Below, piece after piece: positions 1-5,322 of a stretch of DNA of 5,322 bases. The position numbers and the translations under genes are program-made. Positions within the stretch are counted from its first letter, which is position 1, and each line of letters starts with the position of its first letter. Below the pieces are notes generated by a model that did not search any database, had not been told where the DNA came from, and saw nothing but the letters and a program-made list of their open reading frames with translations. Origin of the DNA: G039029935 sp039029935 (lineage in GTDB: Bacteria; Chloroflexota; Anaerolineae; Caldilineales; Caldilineaceae); assembly GCA_039029935.1 (NCBI GenBank), contig JBCCFC010000981.1:1-5322 (forward strand), given 5' to 3'.

Positions 1-22
1 GAATTCTCTCGGTTCTGGCTTG

Positions 23-427
23 TTACAACTCGAGACGGACCAGATAGACTTGAATCTGCTTTTCATCTTGTACTGTCTCAAACTCTAATTCGTCAAAGGA
101 TAACTTCCCATAGACATTGGGGCGGGCATGGAAAATCACGTAGTACCCACGCTCAACACCTTCTGTTACAAATGTTTGCATAAAAAGCGACATAGACCAA
201 CTTTCAAATCGCTCAAAACTTATCGGTATTGGTATATACACTTGGTTAGACATCAACATCTCATTGAGTTTCCGCAGTAAGGTTGTCTTACCCATCTGGC
301 GCGGAGCAAATATTGTGAAATATTTACCTTGATTAATCTGAACACTTAGTTGATTCACTAACCATTGCCGAGAGACAACATAGTGTTCTTCAATTTCTAC
401 CGGGCCATGTGTGTTAAAATAACGCAT
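23..427 (-). CDS. AAA-like ATPase, internally deleted remnant (134 aa)
   Basis: The protein opens with MRYFNTHGPV, which I recognise as the usual start of a family of AAA-like ATP-binding proteins. A Walker A loop, APRQMGKT, lies at residues 41-48, followed by a helix and the strand region VYIPIPISFERFESWS (63-78). From about residue 88 the text (EGVERGYYVIFHARPNVYG, 89-107) looks like the C-terminal end of the same family, which in long members belongs to a PD-(D/E)XK-like domain. Members I know are several hundred residues long, so the Walker B/sensor core and most of the C-terminal domain are missing, although the frame stays open. I chose ATG at 427 because AAAGG lies about 6 nt upstream; an in-frame TTG at 505 would add 26 residues that do not look like the family. 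Without Walker B it should not hydrolyse ATP normally, so it is probably a decaying gene. The family is from memory; the deletion is an inference. Confidence 0.6.
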   Translation of the reverse strand: MRYFNTHGPVEIEEHYVVSRQWLVNQLSVQINQGKYFTIFAPRQMGKTTLLRKLNEMLMSNQVYIPIPISFERFESWSMSLFMQTFVTEGVERGYYVIFHARPNVYGKLSFDELEFETVQDEKQIQVYLVRLEL

Positions 428-497
428 ATTGAACCTTTTGCAACTATGATGAACTATACCAAAAGAACAAGTGTTGCTATACCGCGCTTCTGCATTT

Positions 498-525
498 TTC
501 GCCAAATCGGCTAAACTTGTATAAT
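498..525 (+). promoter_or_regulatory. Candidate sigma-70 promoter for the hydratase operon
   Basis: A perfect TATAAT -10 box lies at 520-525. Sixteen bases upstream is a weak -35 match, TTCGCC (498-503). Transcription would begin near 532 and give a leader of about 60 nt before the hydratase ATG. The -10 box is seen directly; its use is inferred. Confidence 0.35.
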
Positions 526-545
526 CTATTCGTCTGCGCTATACT
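517..545 (+). promoter_or_regulatory. Second overlapping promoter-like pair
   Basis: TTGTAT (517-522) and TATACT (540-545) are separated by 17 bases, the ideal spacing, and each keeps the most conserved bases of its consensus. The pair overlaps the TATAAT candidate, so the two would compete for RNA polymerase. Weak support from sequence alone. Confidence 0.25.
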
Positions 546-590
546 CGCACGAACGATACTATTTTCAAACAGCACACATCTATCACAAAT

Positions 591-1391
591 ATGACACAAG
601 AGCTACACAACACAATTGTCGTTGAGCGACACGCATCCCGTTGTTATGTCACCCTAAATCGCCCCGAAGTCCGCAATGCATTGACGGGTGAGATGGTTGC
701 CGAGCTTCACGCTGTACTCGATAATATAGAAAACGACCGCACCGTGCGTACATTGATTTTGCGCGGGGCTGGGGGGTTCTTCTGTGCAGGTGGGGACATC
801 AAAGGCTTCAAGCAGGTCTTTCAGGGAGCGCTAGCACATGAGGAGGTTGCCGCAGAAAATCGCCATGCAGGGCATTTCTTCATGCGTGTCAACCAACTGC
901 CCCAAACAGTGGTCATGCTTATTGAAGGCGCAGCCATTGGTGGTGGCTTTGGGCTTGTTTGCACCAGTGATGTCGCCATCGCCACCGCTGACACCCGCTT
1001 TGCCCTCAGCGAAACCTCGCTTGGTATCCCACCCGCACAGATTGCCGCCTTTGTGGTGCAGCGTATCGGCTTTACACAAACACGACGGCTGATGATGACG
1101 GCTTCACGCTTTAAAGGCGAGGAGGCTGCACAACTAGGGTTGGTCCATTTCTGTGTGCCAGATGCCGTTGTACTGGAGGCAAAAGCTGAAGAAACACTGC
1201 AACAAATCGAACGTTGCGGTGCGCAGGCAAATGCACTGACCAAAGAGATTCTGCACAGTACACAGAGCCAGTCGCTGGGTGACACGCTGGATATGGCGGC
1301 CCACCATTTCGCGACGGCGATGTTGAGTGATGAGGGGCGTGAGGGCGTGGCCGCGTTTTTGGAGAAGCGGAAGCCAGATTGGGCTAATTAG
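591..1391 (+). CDS. Enoyl-CoA hydratase/isomerase family, AtuE/LiuC-like glutaconyl-CoA hydratase
   Basis: A 266-residue crotonase-fold protein of normal family length. Seen: the N-terminal LNRPEVRNAL (22-31), the first oxyanion-hole segment CAGGDIKGF (65-73) and the second, EGAAIGGGFGL (112-122). Aligned by eye with rat enoyl-CoA hydratase, Glu164 is kept as E141 (ALSETSLG), but Glu144 is Gly (G121). A GGGxGL loop followed by GIPPAQIA (145-152) is, from memory, the pattern of isohexenylglutaconyl-CoA hydratase (AtuE, acyclic terpene pathway); the related LiuC (methylglutaconyl-CoA, leucine pathway) has the same loop but a different continuation. Role: addition of water across the double bond of a glutaconyl-type CoA ester, in the cytoplasm. 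The biotin subunit starts 9 nt after the stop, so the two genes are surely cotranscribed, as in atuE-atuF and liuC-liuD. No good SD precedes the ATG. The family is certain; the substrate is not. Confidence 0.93.
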   Translation: MTQELHNTIVVERHASRCYVTLNRPEVRNALTGEMVAELHAVLDNIENDRTVRTLILRGAGGFFCAGGDIKGFKQVFQGALAHEEVAAENRHAGHFFMRVNQLPQTVVMLIEGAAIGGGFGLVCTSDVAIATADTRFALSETSLGIPPAQIAAFVVQRIGFTQTRRLMMTASRFKGEEAAQLGLVHFCVPDAVVLEAKAEETLQQIERCGAQANALTKEILHSTQSQSLGDTLDMAAHHFATAMLSDEGREGVAAFLEKRKPDWAN

Positions 1392-1400
1392 GGGAAGACC

Positions 1401-3356
1401 GTGAACAAAATCTTAATCGCCAATCGCAGCGAAATTGCAGTCCGCATACTCAAAACAGCCCAATCCTTTGGTTACGAGACAGTGGCTGTCTATTCAGAAG
1501 CCGATGCCAATGCACCACATGTATCAATGGCAGACCAAGCCGTATTGCTCGGTCCCGCGGAGGCTTCTCAATCATATCTCAACATCGAACATATTTTAGC
1601 TGCCGCTCAAAAATCAGGCACAGATGCTATCCATCCTGGCTATGGTTTTCTCTCAGAGGATGGATACTTTGCGCGCCGAGTCATTAACGCTGGTCTCATA
1701 TGGATTGGTCCACCACCAGAAGCGATGGATGTGATGGGCAACAAGGTTGCAGCCAAACTTGCCCTAGTCGAGACGGATGTGCCGTGTGTACCGGGGTATT
1801 CTGGCGAAGATCAATCCGAAGAGGCGTTTATTGCAGCAGCATCATCTATTGGCTATCCTGTGATGGTGAAGGCAGCGGCGGGTGGAGGCGGTCGCGGAAT
1901 GCGGCGGGTGGCGTCTGCGGATGCTTTACCGGATGCGCTTGCCAGTGCTAAATCCGAAGCGTTGAAGGCATTTGGGTCGGATGAAATTTTGCTCGAAAAG
2001 GCGATTGTCAATCCTCGTCATATCGAGGTGCAGGTCTTTGGCGACATGCATGGCAATGTCATTCACTTGGGCGAACGTGACTGTTCCATTCAAAGGCGTC
2101 ATCAAAAGGTCGTCGAAGAGGCTCCCAGCCCTGCTGTATCACCAGAACTGCGCAATCGCATCGGTCAAGCTGCAGTGGACGCTGCCAAAGCGGTCGGCTA
2201 CTATAGTGCGGGGACGGTTGAGTTTCTGCTCGATGAAACAGGGGCGTTCTACTTTATCGAGATGAACACCCGTCTACAGGTTGAGCATCCAGTCACAGAA
2301 CTGGTAACGGGGTTGGATTTGGTAGCGTGGCAATTGCTCGTGGCCGAGGGTGAACCATTGCCGTTACAACAGGAAGATGTAACAATACAAGGCCATGCCA
2401 TTGAGGTGCGGCTGTATGCTGAGGATGCGCATAATCAATTTTTGCCCAGCATCGGCGATGTCCATCTGTGGCAACCACCCATAGGCGATGGGGTACGAGT
2501 CGATCATGGATTGGCATCAGGTATGGCAATCACACCATATTATGACGCCATGATTGCCAAAATCATCACTCATGGCGAAACCCGTGCCATTGCCAGACGA
2601 CGGCTGCGACGTGCGTTGCATCAAACGGCAGTTTTCGGTGTTGAGACCAATCGCCACTTTCTGCTGGCGACTGTCGAGCATCCAATGTTTGTCAACGGCG
2701 AGGCCACGACAAACTTTATTGACCAGGCATGGCATCCAGCGTCAGACGACCAACCCGTTTCATCCAAACTCGAAGCCTTGGCCGCACTTCTCTGCTACCA
2801 ACGGACATATGTAACGGGTGATAACCCATTAAAGAACTGGCGTAGCCAACCATCTACCTATTGTTTTGACCAAGAAAATCGAATTCGAACTGTCACCGTT
2901 CAGGCAATTTCATCAAGCAGCTACAAGATTCAATCTGGCAGTGAAACGACTCAAATCTGCATTGTTTCACAAACCCAAAACACGCTACGATTTGATCAGG
3001 ATGGTCTACAGGATACGGTGGTCTATGCATTTAATCCAGCGACTGAATCCAGCCCGACACTTTGGCTTCATTCTGGGCAAGAGACAGTAGCACTGACCGA
3101 TGTACTGCTTGCGCCACCGGAAACTGTACATGTAGCCAGTGGAGGGAATATCATTGCGCCCATGCCGGGGTCGATTATGCGTATTGATGTGACAGAGGGT
3201 GAAAATGTCAGCAAGGGGCAATCGCTGTTGCTGATAGAAGCAATGAAGATGGAGCATACAATTGCTGCCCCCTTTGATGGTAAGGTCGAACAAATTTTGG
3301 TAGAAATGGGTCAGCAGATGAAACCAAGGGAGTTGATGGTTGTTTTAGTAAATTAA
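1401..3356 (+). CDS. Acyl-CoA carboxylase alpha subunit (biotin carboxylase plus biotin carrier; MCC/GCC type)
   Basis: A 651-residue biotin-dependent carboxylase alpha subunit: it carboxylates biotin with ATP and bicarbonate, and a partner beta subunit passes the CO2 to an acyl-CoA. Domains in order: biotin carboxylase N domain (1-110, opening KILIANRSEIAVRI), ATP-grasp (about 112-325), C domain (about 330-440), a less conserved BT-like linker (about 450-575) and a biotinyl domain (583-650). The catalytic set, compared with E. coli AccC, is complete: K115, K157, the glycine loop GGGGRGM (161-167), K236, E274, E287, N289, R291, R337. Biotin would attach to K616 in EAMKM, 35 residues from the end, the usual distance. 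The start is GTG at 1401, with GGGGAAG just upstream overlapping the hydratase stop. The single-chain BC-BCCP layout fits 3-methylcrotonyl-, geranyl- or propionyl-CoA carboxylase; the hydratase next door favours the first two. The beta subunit is not in the window. Confidence 0.96.
   Translation: MNKILIANRSEIAVRILKTAQSFGYETVAVYSEADANAPHVSMADQAVLLGPAEASQSYLNIEHILAAAQKSGTDAIHPGYGFLSEDGYFARRVINAGLIWIGPPPEAMDVMGNKVAAKLALVETDVPCVPGYSGEDQSEEAFIAAASSIGYPVMVKAAAGGGGRGMRRVASADALPDALASAKSEALKAFGSDEILLEKAIVNPRHIEVQVFGDMHGNVIHLGERDCSIQRRHQKVVEEAPSPAVSPELRNRIGQAAVDAAKAVGYYSAGTVEFLLDETGAFYFIEMNTRLQVEHPVTELVTGLDLVAWQLLVAEGEPLPLQQEDVTIQGHAIEVRLYAEDAHNQFLPSIGDVHLWQPPIGDGVRVDHGLASGMAITPYYDAMIAKIITHGETRAIARRRLRRALHQTAVFGVETNRHFLLATVEHPMFVNGEATTNFIDQAWHPASDDQPVSSKLEALAALLCYQRTYVTGDNPLKNWRSQPSTYCFDQENRIRTVTVQAISSSSYKIQSGSETTQICIVSQTQNTLRFDQDGLQDTVVYAFNPATESSPTLWLHSGQETVALTDVLLAPPETVHVASGGNIIAPMPGSIMRIDVTEGENVSKGQSLLLIEAMKMEHTIAAPFDGKVEQILVEMGQQMKPRELMVVLVN
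3345..3352 (+). repeat. Left copy of 8-bp direct repeat bracketing the nuclease gene
   Basis: TTAGTAAA occurs here, in the last codons of the carboxylase gene, and again at 4300-4307 at the stop of the nuclease gene. The two copies enclose almost exactly the nuclease gene. This could be a target-site duplication, but an 8-bp A/T-rich match can also arise by chance. Confidence 0.3.
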
Positions 3357-3362
3357 GAATGA

Positions 3363-3368
3363 AGGAGG
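3363..3368 (+). promoter_or_regulatory. Strong Shine-Dalgarno deciding the nuclease start
   Basis: A perfect AGGAGG lies 5 nt before ATG 3374. It falls inside the longer reading frame that begins at ATG 3359, so that upstream ATG is unlikely to be the start. ATG 3371 would be only 2 nt away, too close. It is the best SD in the window. Confidence 0.75.
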
Positions 3369-3373
3369 GTATG

Positions 3374-4303
3374 ATGTCTGAGTTAGTACGATTTGATTGG
3401 GCAGTCAAATATTTATTGAGAGATAAAGCAAACTTTGATGTATTATCAGGTTTTTTGAGTGCTGTACTGGATGAGGATGTAGAAGTTGACCAATTATTAG
3501 AGAGTGAAAGCAATCAAGAGGATAATGAGGATAAACAAAATCGTGTCGATCTACTTGTAAAAGACAAAAGAGGGGAATTTATTCTCATCGAAGTGCAGGT
3601 GAAAACAGAAATGGACTTTTTCCATCGATTGGCATTTGGCACATCGAAATTAATGGTGGAACATCTTCGTGAAGGCCAATCCTACAGCAAAATCAAAAAG
3701 GTTATTGCCATTGGCGTTGTCTATTTTAGTTTGGGTGATGGCAAAGATTACGCCTATCATGGTTCCACAAAGTTTGTGGGCATGAACCAAAAAGATATAT
3801 TAAACCCCACAGCAGAGCAACAGACACGATTTACCATTAAGCAAGTGCATGATATTTTCCCTGAGTATTATCTGTTGCGTATCAACAAGTTTGACGGGAC
3901 TGTTGAGAAACCACTGGACGAGTGGGTTTATATGATGAAGAACGATGAGATCGAACCAGAGTTTACCTCAAAGAATATACAAGTTGCTGGTGAGAAACTC
4001 AACTATATGAAACTCGGTGCAAAACGTAGACAAGCCTATAAACGCTACCTCGAAAATCTTCGTTATCAGGCTTCTATGCGAGAGACAGAGGAATTCTTTG
4101 AGCAAAGAGGCATGGAAAAAGGCATGGAAAAAGGCATGGAAAAAGGCATGGAAAAAGGCATGGAAAAAGGGCGTGTAGAGGGAGAATATGCGAAGCAAAT
4201 TGAAATTGCGAAAAATGCTATAGATATGGGGTTGGATATTAGCCAAGTTTCGCAGATGACGGGTCTTACCGTGGATGAAATCCAGAAAGCCGCGAGAAGT
4301 TAG
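3374..4303 (+). CDS. Rpn-family PD-(D/E)XK nuclease / putative transposase
   Basis: A 309-residue protein counted from ATG 3374, the start set by AGGAGG; longer in-frame starts exist at 3359 and 3371. The opening MSELVRFDWAVKYLLRDKAN and the later NRVDLLV and ILIEVQ are hallmarks, from memory, of the Rpn (recombination-promoting nuclease) or PDDEXK_2 transposase-like family. The active-site pattern is D59, then E73-x-Q75, an ExQ variant of PD-(D/E)XK. LDEWVYMMKND (about nt 3913-3945) is also typical of long members. The C-terminal part has five GMEK repeats (residues 246-265), probably a charged helix, and ends in a small helical motif (DISQVSQMTGLTVDEIQKA) like a helix-turn-helix. Family members cut DNA and may promote RecA-independent recombination; no cell function is settled for this branch. 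Its codon and base use is more A/T-rich than the neighbours, which suggests acquisition. It sits 17 nt after the carboxylase stop and 39 nt before the flavoprotein. The frame looks intact. Confidence 0.88.
   Translation: MSELVRFDWAVKYLLRDKANFDVLSGFLSAVLDEDVEVDQLLESESNQEDNEDKQNRVDLLVKDKRGEFILIEVQVKTEMDFFHRLAFGTSKLMVEHLREGQSYSKIKKVIAIGVVYFSLGDGKDYAYHGSTKFVGMNQKDILNPTAEQQTRFTIKQVHDIFPEYYLLRINKFDGTVEKPLDEWVYMMKNDEIEPEFTSKNIQVAGEKLNYMKLGAKRRQAYKRYLENLRYQASMRETEEFFEQRGMEKGMEKGMEKGMEKGMEKGRVEGEYAKQIEIAKNAIDMGLDISQVSQMTGLTVDEIQKAARS
4109..4168 (+). repeat. 12-bp tandem repeat, five perfect copies (GMEK)5
   Basis: The unit GGCATGGAAAAA is repeated five times without a mismatch, in frame within the nuclease gene, and a partial echo (GGGCGTGTAGAG, encoding GRVE) follows. 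Each unit encodes Gly-Met-Glu-Lys. Because the unit is a multiple of three, copy gain or loss by slippage would change the length of the protein but not its frame. Seen directly. Confidence 0.98.
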
Positions 4304-4307
4304 TAAA
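4300..4307 (+). repeat. Right copy of 8-bp direct repeat bracketing the nuclease gene
   Basis: TTAGTAAA, identical to 3345-3352; it contains the TAG stop of the nuclease gene. See the left copy. It is followed by AATTTTTTATAG, A/T-rich but without a stem, so I do not call a terminator here. Confidence 0.3.
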
Positions 4308-4342
4308 ATTTTTTATAGAACACCAAAGTCTTAGGAAAAGCC

Positions 4343-5131
4343 ATGAATAAATCTATTCTACACACATCAATCTGTGACACGTTTGGGATCGAATACCCCA
4401 TCTTTTCAGCGGGCATGGGTGGCACGGTCTCGCCTGCTGGACCAGAACTGGCGGCGGCTGTCTCCAAAGCGGGTGGGTTGGGCGTAATTGGTGGTGCGTT
4501 TATCCCGCCAGAGGAGTTACGTAAACAGATTTTGCAGGTGCGTGAGGAGACCGATAAACCCTTTGGTGTCGATACGCTCATCCCCTTTAGCGTGACCAAA
4601 GGCAATCTGGAAAATCCACTCAAACTGGATGTATCGCTGCCCGCCGAACATCAGGCATTTGTCGAGCGATTTGCCGACAAATATGATCTGGGCGATTTGC
4701 CCAAGGCAGAGATTCCCATCTTTGACCCTGTATTTATTCGTGAGCAACTAGAGGCCATTCTGGATATGGATGTCTCCGTCTACGTTGCAGGCATAGGCGA
4801 TCCGGGTTATCTCATTACCCGTGCCAAAGAATTGGGACTGGATATGAAAGTCGGTGTCGTTGTCGGTGCAGTCCGTCATGCGCAAAAATCGCTGGCAAGT
4901 GGGGTAGACTTTATTGTGGCACAGGGCAACGACGGTGGTGGTCATAACAGTGTTGTGGGCACGATGGCATTGATTCCACAGGTCGTTGATGAGGTAGCGG
5001 GACGCGTACCTGTATTGGGGGCAGGTTCGATTATGGATGGTCGGCAGATGGTGGCGGCATTGGCATTGGGTGCGCAGGGTATCTGGTCAGGGCTGTTCAG
5101 TTCTAAGAAAACTTTGGAATCGAAAGCCTAA
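4343..5131 (+). CDS. Nitronate monooxygenase / FabK-like flavoprotein, 3' end truncated
   Basis: A 262-residue member of the nitropropane dioxygenase (NMO)/enoyl-ACP reductase II family, TIM-barrel enzymes that bind FMN and oxidise nitronates or reduce enoyl thioesters. Seen: the N-terminal IEYPIFSAGMGG (16-27), AGGLGVIGG (43-51), AQGNDGGGH (193-201, with the conserved His at 201), and the phosphate-binding GAGSIMDG (226-233) followed by ALALGAQGIWSG (to 250). An insertion around LPAEHQAFVERF is, as I recall, found in longer members. Those continue past GAQG-xW-xG with an RFL-type strand and some 60-100 more residues. Here the family match stops near residue 250 (nt 5092) and a short unrelated tail follows, so the gene is probably cut by a rearrangement. 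ATG 4343 has AGGA 6 nt upstream. In an operon with a hydratase and carboxylase, an acyl-CoA redox role is as likely as nitronate oxidation; the true substrate is unknown. It may be non-functional. Confidence 0.85.
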   Translation: MNKSILHTSICDTFGIEYPIFSAGMGGTVSPAGPELAAAVSKAGGLGVIGGAFIPPEELRKQILQVREETDKPFGVDTLIPFSVTKGNLENPLKLDVSLPAEHQAFVERFADKYDLGDLPKAEIPIFDPVFIREQLEAILDMDVSVYVAGIGDPGYLITRAKELGLDMKVGVVVGAVRHAQKSLASGVDFIVAQGNDGGGHNSVVGTMALIPQVVDEVAGRVPVLGAGSIMDGRQMVAALALGAQGIWSGLFSSKKTLESKA

Positions 5132-5322
5132 AATGATAAAATAAATGGATTTAAACATCATTTTTATCATTGAAATAATAGGCTGGAGAGGCGTCGCATA
5201 GCCGGTAGCGCCGGGATAGCGATCCAGGATGTATCCCCACAACAAGTAAGCAAACGAAGAAGGCAAATACACGAGGAATGCGGCGAGGGCGATCATCGAT
5301 CCAGAGAACCGCTGAGGTAGGC
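5087..5322 (-). CDS. Membrane transporter 3' fragment, probably MFS (partial, truncated)
   Basis: The frame is open from the right edge of the window, so the start lies outside. The visible part first reads a hydrophobic helix (IALAAFLVYLPSSFAYLLWGY, about nt 5230-5293) and then ILDRYPGATGY. From memory this resembles the region around the second-last helix of certain MFS transporters (…GYLLDRYPGATGH…). A full-length protein would then have one more membrane helix. Instead the frame enters A/T-rich DNA and reads MIKMMFKSIYF-like text up to a stop inside the flavoprotein gene. Homology therefore seems to end near 5200, and the rest of the frame is probably not original coding sequence. The gene is convergent with the flavoprotein. 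The membrane character is clear; the MFS call is moderate. Confidence 0.45.
   Translation of the reverse strand, partial: LPQRFSGSMIALAAFLVYLPSSFAYLLWGYILDRYPGATGYATPLQPIISMIKMMFKSIYFIILGFRFQSFLRTEQP
5132..5171. repeat. A/T-rich inverted repeat (10-bp perfect arms)
   Basis: AATGATAAAA (5132-5141) and TTTTATCATT (5162-5171) are perfect reverse complements around a 20-nt spacer. The structure begins immediately after the flavoprotein stop, between two convergent reading frames. It could act as a weak two-way terminator, but the stem has few G/C pairs and no separate T-run. It may instead be the footprint of a small mobile element. Confidence 0.5.

Larger units (their letters stand above)
428..590. 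promoter_or_regulatory. Divergent intergenic region
   Basis: This stretch lies between the start of the AAA remnant (-) and the start of the hydratase (+), so it should hold promoters for both. It is A/T-rich compared with the hydratase gene. On the + strand it carries a perfect TATAAT and a second TATACT, described separately. On the - strand GGTATAG occurs twice upstream of the AAA start, but I could not pair either copy with a good -35 box. I see no RNA gene or clear operator in it. Confidence 0.4.

Noticed and set aside
1..6. GAATTC at the very start of the window, suggesting a cloning boundary
   Set aside because: The same 6 bp occurs at 2880-2885 and 4091-4096, and nothing else marks a vector or a joint.
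428..505. 26-residue N-terminal extension of the AAA remnant from a TTG codon
   Set aside because: The extension does not look like the family, while ATG 427 has AAAGG at good spacing and gives the usual family start.
821..1285. Long open frame on the - strand (154 codons) across the hydratase gene
   Set aside because: It lies wholly antisense to a clear crotonase gene, is rich in Ser/Cys/Ala, and has no recognisable domain; a shadow of codon bias.
3208..3513. - strand frame bridging the carboxylase and nuclease genes (101 codons)
   Set aside because: It is antisense to two well-supported genes and has no domain or SD.
4109..4168. CRISPR-like array
   Set aside because: Head-to-tail 12-bp units with no spacers, in frame inside a protein gene.
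3968..4246. Antisense frame with a repeated FFHA motif
   Set aside because: The motif is only the reverse reading of the GMEK tandem repeat in the nuclease gene.
4304..4320. Intrinsic terminator after the nuclease gene
   Set aside because: There is a run of T, but no G/C stem before it.

Overview
The window is about 5.3 kb of bacterial DNA that carries part of an acyl-CoA catabolic operon on the + strand. A nuclease-family accessory gene sits inside the operon, and both edges look rearranged. Catabolic genes sampled by hand are near 50% G+C; a 60-base stretch of the nuclease gene is nearer 35%. Gene style (SD sequences, one GTG start, tight spacing) is bacterial. The two accessory families seen here, an AAA-like ATPase that opens with MRYFNTHGPV and a long Rpn-type PD-(D/E)XK protein, are as I recall typical of repeat-rich genomes of uncultivated or filamentous Gram-negatives (Beggiatoa/Thiothrix-like or KSB3/Vecturithrix-like). 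I cannot fix the taxon from sequence alone.

Layout, left to right. 23-427 (-): a 134-residue remnant of an AAA-like ATPase. It joins the Walker A end directly to what looks like the family's C-terminal end, with the middle missing. 428-590: a divergent intergenic region with candidate sigma-70 promoters. 591-1391 (+): a crotonase-fold hydratase of the AtuE/LiuC type. 1401-3356 (+): the biotin-carrying alpha subunit of an acyl-CoA carboxylase, with all key residues present. 3374-4303 (+): an Rpn/PD-(D/E)XK 'putative transposase' family protein with five perfect 12-bp tandem repeats near its 3' end. 4343-5131 (+): a nitronate monooxygenase/FabK-like flavoprotein whose 3' end is missing. 5132-5171: an A/T-rich inverted repeat. 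5087-5322 (-): the 3' part of a membrane protein, most like the second-last helix of an MFS transporter, which enters from the right edge and also appears truncated.

The hydratase plus biotin subunit is the pair seen in leucine/isovalerate (liuC-liuD) and acyclic terpene (atuE-atuF) degradation: the carboxylase makes a glutaconyl-CoA and the hydratase adds water to it. The hydratase resembles AtuE slightly more than LiuC. The carboxyltransferase (beta) subunit that the complex needs is not in the window. The flavoprotein would be a plausible redox partner in the same operon. An 8-bp A/T-rich direct repeat brackets the nuclease gene; joining its two copies would restore a reading frame in which the carboxylase stop overlaps the flavoprotein start, so the nuclease gene may be a late insertion. 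I found no RNA genes, CRISPR array or intact insertion sequence, and nothing I can defend as a wholly new system. The unusual parts are the rearrangement footprints and the nuclease gene in the operon.
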